Shown here: positions 1 through 12,271 of the stretch, piece by piece
How positions within the stretch are numbered: the first letter of the stretch is position 1
Layout: the number at the start of each line of letters is the position of its first letter
Origin: Scilla litardierei
Taxonomy: Eukaryota; Streptophyta; Magnoliopsida; Asparagales; Asparagaceae
Reading direction: 5' to 3'
DNA: 64,000 bases
Assembly: GCA_030789695.1 (NCBI GenBank)
Contig: CM061140.1
Span: 170,710,319-170,774,318 of the forward strand
Position numbers and translations under genes: made by a program
The notes under the pieces: model-generated
Seen by the model: only the letters and a program-made list of their open reading frames with translations
Told to the model about the DNA's origin: nothing
The model's database searches: none

Positions 1-165
1 CTTTCTCTCTCTTTTGAGTCTAGGTTATTGTAATGCCTTGCTAGATGGTTTGCTCATTTATGCATATGCATTTAACCATCTTAGTGAATCTTATGATTAT
101 CATAGAATCCAACCCAATAGGTTCACTCTGTCCAAAGACTCATTTGGAGTCTCCGGCTTTCCATC

Positions 166-683
166 AGTCGCCTGTTGAGGGAAACACAGCCGACTGGGTG
201 ATTTCCAGTCGCCTGTAGATCCTTCTACAGTCGCCTGATATGCACAGCTCAAGTCAACATTTAAATTGAATCAAACTTGAGCTTTTAGTCGTCTGTCGCA
301 GTTTACAGTCGTCTGTATAATTACAGTGGCATGGGAATTGACCAACAGTCACCTGTCTAGCGTAAGTGCATTCTCTGCATCTCTCTGTCTTCTCTCCATA
401 TTTTACAGTAGTCGACTAATGAAGAATGTGCAGTCGCCTGACTTTTTGACAGTCGACTGTAGTTAACATCAGTCGCCTGTGCGAAGAATTGGAGAAAGAG
501 TGCAGCTCTCTGTTTCGATCCATCCCATACAGCAGTCGTCTGCTGAAGGATTAACAGGCGACTGTCCTGTTTGTCAGTCGACTATATTGTCTTCTTTAGT
601 CGACTGTCCTGGCTTAGATTATAGCCGTTGGATATTTTCTAGCCGTTGATCAGTCGACTGTCTTATGATCATCAGTCGACTGT
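166..683. repeat. Interspersed array of palindromic CAGTCGACTG-type decamers
   Basis: About 17 copies of a 10-bp box (CAGTCGACTG, CAGTCGCCTG, CAGTCGTCTG and one-base variants) occur in about 515 bp, separated by 10-50 bp of unrelated sequence. CAGTCGACTG is its own reverse complement. The boxes begin near 166, 208, 229, 307, 347, 431, 450, 470, 533, 573, 598, 651 and 674. The spacers are not repeated, so this is not a simple satellite. Confidence 0.85.
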
Positions 684-1067
684 TCCTGTCGTTTTCACCC
701 AGTTTCTAGCCGTTGCAGATCTGTTCTTTTGGATGTTTCTTTGGGTTTTTGGGCTTGATATAGGATTCATATATATTTGAGTGTGCTGCCTTTGCTTAAA
801 CTTCTTGATTGATTCTTGATTACTCTTGATTCCATTGAAAATCTCAAGAGATCTTTAAGCCACTCTCAAGCTCCCTCATTTTCCCTCTATTGAGCATACA
901 TCTTCCTTCATGCATTGAAGTCCAGCTCAAGGGAAATCATCCAAGTGCTCTCAAGCATATTCCAACACTTGGAGATCCTCTTCCATTCCTTGCATTCATT
1001 CATGAGTAAGCATCTCAAGGCATAGGTAAGAGTATTTACTTCACATGGTGTAATTTGTTTTTCTATT

Positions 1068-1330
1068 TCTCTTTGTGGGATTAGGATACTCTCTTTGTGG
1101 GAGATTGTCTCTTTGTGGGACTAGGAAATTCTCTTTATGGGAATTAACTCTCTTTGTGGGAGTTCTAGTGTCCTAGTGTAGGGCTAACCCTAATTCTCTG
1201 AGTGGGAGTTGGTGATTCTCTGTGTTGGAGTCTTGATCCTTGTGTAGGATTGGTTGGGTATTTGTGTAGGACATAAATCCTCTTTGTGGGGTATCTCCTT
1301 GTGAGATTTGTATTCACTTCTCTGTGTGGG
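1068..1330 (+). repeat. Degenerate CTCTTTGTGGGA repeats inside the LTR
   Basis: The box CTCTTTGTGGGA recurs at about 20-30 bp intervals, clearest at 1068-1162 and weaker to about 1330. It lies upstream of the presumed LTR end and is one reason for calling the region a copia LTR. Confidence 0.7.
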
Positions 1331-1530
1331 AATATAATGAATATTGGTGTGGCTGGATGTACCCAAGTTTGGGGAACCAGGGTAATACTTTGTGTTTGCG
1401 TTTGGATTGATTATGTCTTTTAATTCTTCTTGCATTTATAATTCCGCATTTGTAAGTTATATTTTAATTGGACAATTTTATTGCCATTATACTATTCACC
1501 ACCCTCTAGTGTGTGTTGTTAGTATTGCAA

Positions 1531-2857
1531 GGGTTAGACGATCCATACACATTCTCCTCCCAAAACACCACCCACTCCACCACCAAGAACACCCCCTTGT
1601 TCCTCTTCATTCTAAATACCAAATTCCCCTCAAAATTACTCCCAAAATCCAACCTTTGGAGGCTAGTTAGGAGCTTGAAAGAAGGAGACGAGGAGACCAA
1701 AAATTTCATCAAGGAAATAAGAAGGGCCAAAGAAAATTTTGAAGGATTTTTGGAGGTAGATATTCCTATCACTTATAGCAGGATTTAGTTTAAGGACTAG
1801 GAATTCCATTTATGTTAATATGTTATGTGAAATTAGCTAGATGAACAACATGCTGAAATTTACACAGAATTGGTTGAAACTTTGGTAGCTTGCTGCACTT
1901 AATTGGCTACATGGAAATGATTGAAAAATATATATGTTGCTCTTAATTGGACAGTCTGAACACCCTTCAGTAAAATGAGTAGAAACCACTGCACACTTAA
2001 TGAAACGTAATGATCTTGGTGCCGTTGGAAAGCTGGCTCCATGATCTTCAACCAATAATTTTTTCAAATGTTTACTCTGTCTCTAACTGGTAGTAATTTG
2101 GACTTGGAAATGCCCCAGTTTCTGTTTCTGTAGACTGAAACTGTGCCTGTTATGAGAAAAATCACCATAATTCATATACTTGGAATTATTCTCTGAAATT
2201 TGGTGTGCTTATGAAGAACCCATAGATCTACAACTTTGAAGATGGACCAGAAGCTAAATCTGACTGTAGATAGGTCATAAGTAGTATTCTTTCTGTTGTG
2301 ACAGTTTAGACAGATTCATGTGTTAACTTTGCTTAGAAATTGTTATGTTGTATTTTTGTCTTAAGATGAATTTGATCATGTTAATTGCCATTCTTTGTCA
2401 ATTTATGTTTTATTCAATTTCAGTTATTAATCCGTTCACATATTATGTCTTATGTGATGATGAAGATGAGAAATATGTCTAACTTAAGTTAAATTTGTTT
2501 ATGCTATTTGTGCTCACAATAATACACTCTTGAGATACGTTTTTATGAGGATGTTCATGAAATGTTTTCGCTTTGGAAAAAGGATGTAATTAAGTGAATG
2601 GAAAGACGATGTTCGTTGTTTAAAACACGACATCGATGAAGTGATGAAAGTAATGGAAAGATGTAAAAGCGGTAGTAGAGGCCGCTAGACGATGACACGA
2701 TAAAATGTTCTAAAAACTGAGAGTAAGCAGAGAGTCTGACATCGGAGGACTCGGTCCATTCTTGAAATGGGTGAGACTCCAGATGTGGGTTTGGGGGAAA
2801 CACGGGTAAATTTTAGGTGTTAAGGAGCGGACGGCAGTACGATTATCTCGCCCAATG
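1531..2857. other. AT-rich intergenic DNA, no supported gene
   Basis: Short open frames exist, for example 1513-1788 on the plus strand with a lysine/glutamate-rich tail, but none shows a recognisable domain or a partner exon. Part of it may be decayed repeat DNA. Confidence 0.4.
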
Positions 2858-3938
2858 TGTCACCCCTGGAAAGGGAGTTTGAGAGGGCTGGAGAGGCCGC
2901 TGGTGTGCTCGTAAGGCACCATGACGGTAAATGATGGTTTTCTCCGTTTGTCCGACAGAAAAACGGAGATGAGTCTCGCTCCGGTACCTTGTCCAGTCGG
3001 GTACGGAGTTACGAGAGGCCCCTCCAGTGCTCGTATCGCTAGAGTGGTACCACTTTTTCACCCACCCTGGGTGAAGTCTGCCTCCTTAGCGTCCTACGAT
3101 TTACACGAGTTCCAAACATGTGAATCAACAACTTATTGTAATTGTCTTTAATTTATAAATGTTGTTATCTCATGTCTCCTTACTTTTGTTTCCTTTAATG
3201 CTGCTATTCCATGGTAATATGTTCTTATGCTTCCTTTCAATATCTGCATTTCATAATATGGTTTCATATGCATGTTTTGTAAGTTCTCATAACTAAGTTT
3301 GCATGTTGGAATGTGATCACTTTTATGCACCATGAACCTTACTTGTTAGACCACCCTCCCTAGATAGGCAGACCAATTCTAAAACTGGATTATACTAGAG
3401 TGTTAGGAGTTTCTATTGGGTCACACGTTGACGTGTCCCCGTTGAATTTTAGGTTGTGTGAGTTGGAGGTTGGAGTTAGAGGCTGGAGCTTTGGAGTTGG
3501 TGAACAGTTGTAGGATTGGGTGGCGAGGGGTATGATAAGAGACTTGTACTTTTGGTATTTCTTTTTCGGGTAGACCTTTGTACCTAGAGTTCTGAGGATG
3601 AAAATGTTGGTACTGTATAAGTTGGAACTGGACTTGGAGTTGTATAAGGTTATCGTTGTCTTAGTGTAGCTTCCCTCTTTTGTACCCCTTGAACAGATGG
3701 TGTATGTAAAAGATTGTATCAATATATTAAATAAATGAAATATTGTACTTTTGTTTATTTCTCAGTGTTATATCTGTGATGGAGTTTTACTTGTACTTCC
3801 CAGCACGTGCGTGGTGACCTGCAGTGTTCTTTTTGTTTTTGCTCTCTTCCTTTCTCTTTTTCTACTAACACTCGTTGATCTAGAAATACTTGGGACGGAT
3901 TCGCACTTCCCGGGTATCCTGGAGAACGGATCGTTACA
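2858..3938 (+). mobile_element. Possible chromovirus (Tekay/Del-like) solo LTR
   Basis: The stretch begins TGTCACCCC and ends CGTTACA, terminal forms seen in Tekay/Del gypsy LTRs. It is non-coding, and the final 200 bp are T-rich as in an R-U5 region. The flanking five bases (CAATG and GACCT) do not match, so there is no TSD support. It could be a decayed LTR fragment of another family. Confidence 0.3.
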
Positions 3939-3959
3939 GACCTGGCTCCGAATATCAAT

Positions 3960-4536
3960 AGACGGAGGTATTCAACACAAAGACCTTGTTTTTCCATTTT
4001 ACATTCCCTCCCATTGCTCGGTCTGAGGACGCGCGTATCGGCTACCCAGCGAGCCATACCGGTCCCGCCGTGCTTCATTCAGATCCGTTCTGACTTAGGC
4101 ATCGGAGGAGACTTGGTCGGAACCAAGGTCCGACCCCCCCTAACAAGCTTCTTTGTCTGTCCAGGCCAAGCAGATCCCACGGCACCAAGGCTACCCCTCA
4201 GCACCACACCGACCGAGGCCGAGCGGACCGAGCGCACCCGACGACGAGCCCGCTCACCCCTGACGAGATATTTAGTTGGACACGGCTGAGCAGATCTTGC
4301 GGTGCCGAGGCTACCCCTCTGCACTTCGTCGACCGAGGACGTGCGCATCCATCAACGAGCCCGCTCGCCCCCAGCACGCCGAGGCCGCTCCTTGAAGAGC
4401 CAGCTTAAGGATCCAATCTGCACCCGTCAGGAAATCGTGCCCTTGACAGAACCAATGGGTCTCATTTGACTCCTTGACCACGTCGACCTTCCATCCTACG
4501 GTCAACGATTCAGCGGTGAGAAAACACCCGTAAACA
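3960..4536 (+). mobile_element. Ty3-gypsy Tat-type LTR remnant (R-U5 side)
   Basis: The segment lines up with the 3' parts of the Tat LTRs found later in the window. Shared pieces are the GACTTAGGCATCGGAGG box at about 4094, a following aaccaaggtccg segment, several 'gaggctacccctc' copies, a gaccacg-tcgacc segment, and the exact LTR terminus GTGAGAAAACACCCGTAAACA at 4516-4536. No primer-binding site follows and the left part of the LTR is missing or decayed, so this is a solo or truncated LTR. Confidence 0.7.
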
Positions 4537-5663
4537 ACAGCAAAAAGTAAACTTGTACATAGAAGTCTCTTAATGTAAGCTCGACACTACAAGCTCATTG
4601 TCTAGCTTCCTTTGATCTTTGGCCTTATTGAACTCACTTTTAGCACTGAGTGCTTGTGATTGGCATTAAACTATTGTACATGTACTCATAAATATTAGAT
4701 GACATGTTTGCTGATGATCAAAACTACACTTAGTTTGACTCAATGTCTCAACAGACTCTACCTCCTTTATATTTTTAAAGGATTGAAACCTTTCATTTTG
4801 ATCTTAATATTCTAAAACGCAAAACATCGAATATATGGTGAACCCAATGGGGTTTGCTTGCTCATCCACCCATCATAAATTTAACGATTTTATAGAATAG
4901 AACTTTTGTGATGATGAACGGGTAAAAATCGTTGGTGTCACCTGAAATTCGGTGTTAAGGAGTTTTAGAATATAAGCATCAAAATTAAGGGTTCTGATCT
5001 TCCGCAAAAATAGTACAGTGTGGAGTTTTGAAGGTCACATGTGAGACTTAGCCTCCTTTATCATATGATACCCATTATTCTTATATACATATATACATAC
5101 ACACACAAATGTGTGTGTGTGTCAAATTCATGTGAGAAAATTTTGCACAAGATTCATATGCAAATTTTTTTTGTTTTGATTTTTGAATTTTTTTCCAAAA
5201 TTTTTTACTTATGTTTAATCCGTACATATATATATCCTAGAGAAAATAATGAGCGAACTCTATAGGGATTTGACCCTCGATTAAGCCATTACAAATTCAA
5301 TGGTTTTAGAACAAGATAACATTTTGCACCGATCCGATTAGGGGCGAATAATTTGATTTTTTGGTATGTATGTGTATTTGCATGTGTAGAATATATTCAA
5401 TGGCTTGGATCATTGAGAAACCCGTACAAAACTTTTTTCTCATGCTTTTTGCATTGATGGTTTTTTGCACATGAAAATTTGCCTTTTTTATGTATGTATG
5501 TAGGTACGTATGTACGCATATAAGTTGAAATTTCGTTGGGATTGGCTAACTGATGTTGAAATTTTCATAGAAAAATCTTTGTAAAAAGATATATTGCATA
5601 ATAGAGATCTAAAATTAAGAGTTCAGTGAAATTAAAAGTAAACTCATTACAACATAATAATCT
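4537..5663. other. AT-rich intergenic DNA with TA/CA microsatellite
   Basis: No supported gene. A microsatellite of TA, CA and TG steps lies at about 5077-5121 and could fold on itself. The right edge is the target site of the minus-strand copia element (GTAAT at 5664-5668). Confidence 0.5.
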
Positions 5664-5668
5664 GTAAT

Positions 5669-5850
5669 TGTTAAAGGAATTTGGAAAAGAAGGGAAGATA
5701 ATCACCAAATTAGGAGTAGCCATGGCACAAGCCATGGCTCTCTATATATTCATATGAATTAGAAGTCCAAGGGACTCCCCACTAACTTAGTGGGGAGTAA
5801 ATGGTGAGATATTGAGGGGGGAGGCCAAAGGCCTTCCTCAACTCACAACA
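5669..5850 (-). repeat. 3' LTR of the minus-strand copia element
   Basis: 182 bp, near-identical to 12272-12453. It starts TGTTAAAGG and ends CTCACAACA on the plus strand (TG...CA). Flanked by TSD GTAAT on the left. Confidence 0.92.
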
Positions 5851-5869
5851 CTCCCCCTCATCTCTCCAT
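5851..5869 (-). other. Polypurine tract of the minus-strand copia element
   Basis: On the minus strand the sequence next to the 3' LTR is a purine run ending GAGGGGGAG, the expected plus-strand primer. Just upstream (about 5960-6000) is the segment around ccagtgggaaaaacc, whose reverse complement resembles the 3' untranslated region of many plant copia elements. Confidence 0.7.
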
Positions 5870-6199
5870 TACCTTGGGTTAAGCATATGAATACTTCAGG
5901 ATTCGTTATGCAAATGGGGTGGATACTTCTGGATCCAGAGCCCCTGTGGTTGCCTCCTTAAAACCTTAGCTGTGGAAAACCCAGTGGGAAAAACCAGCAG
6001 CTTAAGGGAAAAGAGTACAACTATCGAGTGACTCCCCCTGATCTGTACGAGCTTCAGGCTTACAGATCTCCTATGTATCTATACAATCATCTCCTATTCG
6101 TCTATACATCCATCATGTTCTGAAAGAAAACACAATCATCACTCTTCTTATACAAGTTTCACTCATCTAGCGGCTATAGTAAAGCAGTGGCGTTCTGGA

Positions 6200-8443
6200 G
6201 TGGAATGCTCTTCGAAGTTGGTAGATGACGCCATTAAAGTATTCACTGAATCAGTCTTCAGTGTGTCTGCAAGGTACTGCTGGACCTGGCTGAGCGTTTT
6301 CAATACTTGCTTCTTGGATGATGAGCTTCTCAGAAGATGTAGACATTGGAGGATGATGTGTAGATATTTAGGATGTGGCTGGCCAATTGTGTTGTAGTCA
6401 TCGCGATGATCTTTAAACCTGCATATCCGATATATATTCCTTGACCCTTGGAAGTTGCGCAGAAGCAGCTTATCCTTGGTCTAGTGTTGCTCTCCAGGGC
6501 AACACTATATCTGGTTCACAACTTTACTGGAGATGTTCTATCAAAGATACATGCAGTTGGCCAGATAAATAAGTGTAACAAGTACACTAGAGCTAGGCTC
6601 TTCGGGACCTAGGATGTCCTCCCCCTCTTCCAGCTACTGGAAGGTGTCATACATAAGTATCCATTTTTAATAGGATGCAAGTGGACATCATTCTTCATAT
6701 ACTCCAGGTGTATGAAGGATATTTAAAGGATTCCACCACGAAGGTGTTAAATATATAAGCCGAGATAATATCTTGTTATACCAAGGTTTTTCATTTACAA
6801 GATATGCTTAAAGCTATCAGATTTCTAAATGGTCTCTGCTGGAGATCCTATTAGCTTTAAGTCGACCACCTATACGTCGAATATCACAAATCCTGTCAAT
6901 GATCTTTCGAAAAAGATACACATGCAGAATATTGTTTAAGATCAACTAATGATCTTTGTAGCCTTTATGGAGAAGACATTTCCACGTCTCTCTTTCATCT
7001 CTGGGGGTAGAGTATACCCTTCTGGAAGTTTTATATAGATCTCTATATCTATATTGCCGTATATATATGCTGTCACAACGTCCATGAGCTGCATGTATTG
7101 GCTTTTTCAGAGAAGTTTAGGCTTAGTAGGAAAATGATCACATTTCCTTCATTTCAATTTCTTATGAAATCCAACTTATATTCCACAGGTTTTACACATT
7201 CAGGTGTATGGACTACTGGTCCAAAGACTTTGCTTTTCAAGAGTGAGTCTAGCTCTACTCTTATTGCCTCGTCCCACTTTGGCCAATCTATGCGTTTACG
7301 CTATAGAAAAGTGGGCAGACGTCATCGTCGTATTCAGCGACGTGATCGGCAATAGCGAAAGCAAAACCATCGTCGACGACTGTGCTATATCTGTCCAGTA
7401 CCTCTCCAGTACGTATGTAATATAATGATGTTTCTCCTGTTGTTTCCTCTGCAGGGGAAATTAGGATGGTCTGAGCTCAGCATCCTGTGGTTGGATCATT
7501 TTGATATATCCAGGAATCTTCCTATTTTGAGGAATTTTATATTTTGAACCTGGCAGGCGTCCTCTTTTCAATTGAGGTACGACCAATTCTGCTGTCGGTG
7601 GATTGCATCCATCTTTGGGAATGTCAATCATAGCTGGCGTGTTGGCAGCGGGAACGTGTGAACGAACAATCTTCTGGTTGTCCGCAATTTTATCCGGCAA
7701 TTGATGTACTTTAGTCTTAATGTGAAGGATCTTCTGGATCTCAATTTCACACAAAAAAGGTATGCTGATCATAACGAGATGAGGACTTTTGTGTCCCATG
7801 ATATGGTCTCAGAAGCTTCAGGCTTCTTTAGACTGCGTGCCTATTTCAATGAGATTATGCTCATCAAATTCACATTTATCAAGACTTGGTGGTAAACCAT
7901 AAGCAAACAGCATCAGCAATAAGATATGACAACAAACGGGCCGTATCATGATAAGCGATGCGGAATGAAGTGTGATGGTCCCTAAACATCAACATGCAAC
8001 TGCGATTTTACAATGGACGTGAAATCCATTGGAGTCTCTTTACCAGAGACTCTGCTAACTCGTTATGAGTTTGAACATGCTGCAGGATGTTCAATTTTAA
8101 TGTCAGTTGCTTAGCAGAAGTCTTGAATGATATGTGTAGTAAATTCACCCACATTATAAGCTTTTGAGAAAGCTAGGTTGCGAGTGAATATAAAGGCACA
8201 CATAAGACCATCTAGTAGATGCATATATCAGTACAGTAATGAAGTACCGAAAATGGGCCATTTGCGGGGTGAATATGCCCGCAAAAGGTCACCATGTATT
8301 CTCTCAATGAATCCATGAGACTCTAAACCCACTTTCAGGAGGGAAGGTCTCTTTATTAGTTTTCCCTTATGACAAAAGGGACAAGGAAACTCAACCTTTT
8401 GAAGAATCTTCATGTTCTCCAATGGATTCATTTGATGATGCAT
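6200..8443 (-). pseudogene. Copia pol remnant (integrase, hinge, reverse transcriptase, degraded)
   Basis: Minus-strand translation gives recognisable copia pol pieces in the correct order. At 8228-8443 there is a pre-integrase/integrase stretch with a CPFCHKGK zinc-binding half and a 'HGFIERIHGD' block. At 7461-7799 there is an integrase-to-RT hinge with 'KRGRLPGSK'. At about 7140-7290 there is the RT entry (WPKWDEAIRVELDSL, then a VFGPVV block). At about 7025-7085 there is the RT motif MDVVTAYIYGNIDIEIY. Frames change between blocks and stops are frequent. The gap between gag and RT (about 1.6 kb) is too short for full protease and integrase, so part is deleted. RNase H is not confidently seen in 6200-6900. 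Confidence 0.8.
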
Positions 8444-8943
8444 CCATCATTGCTGATCCAGGATGACCAAGTCCATTTTGCCAGAGTTAAAAATTATGGC
8501 AAAAAAAGGCACCTCTGGTGCTCAGTCGAGTTGGCTTTCTATAGGATGAATATCAGTAATTATAGGGGCCCGACGGGGGGTCCAATGAAATCGTAAGTAG
8601 ATGGTCTTCTGGCCATTCTCTTGACGAGTTACATATTGATATTCAATATATATTATCCACAATTTTCAAGTTATTTTCTTTAAAAGAAATATCCTTGAAA
8701 ATTGGAGATTTCCTATACGTTTAAGAGGAGAATTTGCATCTTATAGTCTCGTTGTATGTGGGAGCAATATCAATGCTACACCAGTGCAACGAGGCACTGT
8801 CCACAATATTCCATACTTCATCTATAAGTTAAACGAAATTTTATTTAAGTAAATGAAAAAGACATTCAAAATAAAAGTTTGTACTTAAGCAAATTAAAGA
8901 TGAAGCAACATTGAATTTTAAATGCATAGATAAAAGATGAAGC

Positions 8944-9985
8944 TTAATCGAGCAGGTCGTCGTTCTCGAAGTCATTTGCAGTGAACATCATTGGTGGCTG
9001 AACATCTGCCAAGTTTGTTTCAGGCAGAGACTTTTGGCTCGCCTGATATAGTTCCTGGAGGTGGCGAGGAGTGCGGCAGATTCTGCACCAATGGCCAGTC
9101 ATGCCGCATCTATGGCATTTATCCTCCCAGTTCTTCTTAGGAAGTGACACTTGGTCCGTGTTCTTTTGCTTCCATATGAAGTTACTCTTTCCTGTATTGT
9201 TGTTGTTGGACGGGGGTGTTGTTCCTCGTCCATTCTTCATCACAGCTTTCCCTTTGTTATTATTAGACTTCTTCTTGTTTTTTCCACTTCTGGGGAGAAA
9301 CGTGGTGGGCTTCAGGGATAGGGGCAGTGCCGGCAGGGCGTAAATTATGAGTGGCTAGCAGTAAGTCTCGATTCTGCTCTGCCCTAAGTAGGCATGAGAT
9401 CAGATCAGAGAATTGCGTGAAGTTGCGTTCACGATATTGCTGCATGAGGATTGCATCTTTCTCGTGAAACGAGGTAAATGTCTTTTCCAACATGCGCTGT
9501 TCTGTCACTTCTTCACCGCACAACTTCAGGCGTGAGGTGATGTTATGAAGTGCAGAATTATACTCAGCGACGGACTAATAGTCCTGAAGTCTGAGGTTTT
9601 CCCACTCATAACCGGCACGCGGTAATATAACATCAATTTGATGTTTATATCGTGCCTCCAGCGCTGTCCACAGGTCCTTTGGATCCTCAACCATTAAGTA
9701 TTCGGCCTTTAAGGTCCGATCTATATGTTTCCTAATGTAGATTATGACTTTCGCCTTATCTACATCGGATACAGTGGTTGAAGTGCCGTTGCTGGATGCA
9801 GTAGAAGCATCGGCCGCTGCTGGGGCCGAGGATGGAGCCAAAATGGACCCAAGGAGGGCCATCGAACGCAAGTGGAAATTCAGGTCCACTCGCCAACTCA
9901 GGTAATTCTTCCCTGCAGAGTCAAGGACTTCGAAATCGACGCTTGCCAATTTTGCCATTTTATCTACGCAATTTAAAATAAGCAT
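8944..9985 (-). pseudogene. Copia gag remnant
   Basis: The minus-strand ORF 9985-9575 gives a typical copia gag N-terminus (MAKLASVDFEVLDSAGKNY, then a WRVDLNFHL block and 'LWTALEARY', the UBN2/DUF4219 type). The ORF 9523-9263 continues the capsid part (FTQFSDLISCLLRAEQN). The ORF 9243-8944 carries one zinc knuckle, CHRCGMTGHWCRIC, in which the CX2CX4HX4C pattern can be followed. Two frame breaks (near 9575 and 9250) separate the blocks. The product would be the nucleocapsid/capsid protein that packages the element RNA. Confidence 0.85.
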
Positions 9986-10621
9986 GAATTAATTTAAAAT
10001 TGAAATTCACGCATAACAAATAAAGTAAGCAAAATGTGGGGATCGGCCAGATACCCAAAAATGTACAAAGTCCAAAGTCCGAATATACAGTCCATAAAGA
10101 AAAGAAAAATACAACTTGGAAACCCAGAATGGATCCATATATTTTCAAATTTACGACGCCGTCTTCATCTTGTCGGTACACCGGTCTTTGGCAAAAATAC
10201 ATATAATTCTCACTTACAAATTCTCTCAAAAAAGAAAATTAAATTGCAAGGAATTTAAAGGGTATCAAATTGGCCGATCCCAAAAATCACATTTTAGCTT
10301 ACATAAACATCCACGCAGTTTATGAACGCTACATGCATAAAATAAACAACCACGCATGTATATAACACATGCATATAAAATATGGAAAAATAGAATATAA
10401 AATATAATAATCTCTCGGACCACGGGGAGACGTCATACACCGTTAGGTTAGTTTACTAACGGCAGAGCGGTCGCAAGATCCTTAAGATAATTATATTTTG
10501 AAAAAAAATCCTAATATTCCATAATTTAATAATAATGCAATAGTGTTATTATTTGAGCAATATGAAAGACTGGGCGACATGACCATGATAAGGAATTAAA
10601 ATAAATTAATAGTTTGAATTG

Positions 10622-11265
10622 GGCCGTAGGCCCAAAAATATTAATCATTGTAATATTTCATTTATATTTGGGATGCAGGCCCATTTGCCCAAAGTTAACA
10701 AATTAATTATTGCAATAAAATTTAATGGGCTTCTTGCACTAAGTAGTCAAATTAAAATATTGTTAACATTTGGGCTGCATGCCCAGTGTCAAAATTTTGA
10801 ATTAATTTGGCTTCAGGACGAATTAGTCAAATTAAAATATCATTAATACTTGAGCTTCAGGCCCATTGGCAAAATTTTAATTGACAAAATAAGCTGGCAA
10901 TTGGATTTACTGGGCTTCTGGCCCAATTGGGAAAACCTGAATAAAAATTAAGCTGAATGAAGCTGCAGGCCCATAAAACTTATTTTCATGTATAATCTGG
11001 GCTTCAGGCCCAATTAAACAGCTAAACTAATGCATTAATCAAAATTTTAATTAAGACATTGAAAATTGCAATTGGGATTATTGGGCTTCAGGCCCAATTT
11101 AGGTAGGCATAAATTTATTAAGTACACAAAAATTTACTTGGCTTCTGGCCCATAGAATATATGTGCATTTGTGACAAATAGGCTACAGGCCCAACAAATA
11201 GGCTATCTATTTTATTTAAATTTAAACAAAATAGAGTCATTAAGCCCATTGTTGGGCTGTGGAAT
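10622..11265. repeat. Interspersed array of self-complementary GGGCTTCAGGCCCA boxes
   Basis: About a dozen copies of a 14-bp near-palindrome (GGGCTTCAGGCCCA and variants with TTCTGG, TGCAGG, TACAGG) recur at about 40-90 bp intervals in otherwise AT-rich leader DNA of the copia element. Clear copies lie near 10772, 10850, 10911, 11000, 11083, 11141 and 11181. The outer GGGC/GCCC arms pair. Confidence 0.8.
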
Positions 11266-11554
11266 GCCAAAAACCCCAAAGCCCCAAGTCTGTCCACTAA
11301 AATCCATTTTACAGGGAGTTTCGTAAGAATCCCATCTTCCCTGCTTGTCTACGCAAATCAAATCCCCCTGCCGAGGGGAGAGGTTGCGCACAGAGGCACT
11401 TTCCGTTCGGTTGGGGGCGTTGGCGCCTGAGCGGCACCGTGGGGATAGGGGCCATCCGACAGGGGCGCCGGCATCAGGACAGGTCCTCCCGACTTGGGGG
11501 GCGGCGAAATACCAACAGAATCATAACAAGAAGTTTTCAAGGCAGGGATTTCAC

Positions 11555-11780
11555 GCAGACTGAGATTTCAGCGTTATGAGTGTGCAACAAAATTCTGCCC
11601 GTGTTATAACAACTACTGAAAATAATAATCTTGTTTTGATTATTACAAGTGGGAGGCAAGATCATGCACAGTTTTGAATAATATTGAGCTCACTTTCCTT
11701 ATTTCAATAATCTTGATTCACGCAGACTGAGATTTTACCAACAGTCATAACATCTTGTTTGTCGTGCAGACTGGGATTTC
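11555..11780 (+). repeat. Three copies of a GCAGACTGAGATTTC box
   Basis: Copies at 11555-11569, 11722-11736 and 11766-11780 differ by one base each. They lie in the leader of the minus-strand copia element, next to a GC-rich block at about 11350-11510. Function unknown. Confidence 0.6.
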
Positions 11781-12258
11781 AATGGTAAGTTATACAGATT
11801 CTGTTGCCCTTTTGTAACCAACAGAGTCTGTGTTGGTATAAAACAGGGATCCCCAAAGATATGAATCAATTTTTCTTGCACTATGTCTTAATGTTAGATA
11901 GAGCTGTGTAATACCAACAGCAGTACTACATCATAGGCTCAAATTTACTTGTTTGGAGAGATTATGAGGCATGAACCTCGATCTTATCGAATGCATATGT
12001 CATTAACTTAATTACTTCCAAAAGTTTATGCTGCTGCCATTGTATCATATCTTTATTTCTACGGGATTAGAAATTTACCTCTAGATCAAAGATCTAGGGA
12101 AGAACAAATAAAGGCCATAGATAAAAATCCTCGATCCCGCAATGCCATGAAAGAAATCAATCGCTCGTCGTCGCAAGATGCCAAGAGCTTTGCCGCAACT
12201 ATAAGATTCCTTCGCAAGAGGGAAATTTTGTGGAAAATTTATGCTCAAGAGGAGAACA

Positions 12259-12270
12259 CGTGCTGATAAC
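12259..12270 (-). other. Primer-binding site of the minus-strand copia element
   Basis: One base inside the 5' LTR the minus strand reads GTTATCAGCACG, a PBS variant used by some plant copia lineages in place of TGGTATCAGAGC. Its position confirms the orientation of the element. Confidence 0.75.
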
Positions 12271-12271
12271 G

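Larger units (their letters stand above)
1..1530 (+). mobile_element. Ty1-copia-type LTR, 3' portion (left end outside window)
   Basis: The stretch has the look of a large copia LTR (SIRE/Tork-like). A palindrome array lies in the left half, reiterated CTCTTTGTGGGA boxes lie at 1068-1330, and a pyrimidine-rich stretch near 1496-1515 resembles the segment that precedes the end of such LTRs. No protein of this element is visible and the left boundary is outside the window, so it may be a 3' LTR, a solo LTR or a fragment. The right limit near 1530 is approximate because no paired LTR or TSD can be matched. Confidence 0.5.

Noticed and set aside
1513..1788. 91-codon ORF with a charged tail
   Set aside because: Overlaps the end of the LTR; another frame and the opposite strand are open too.
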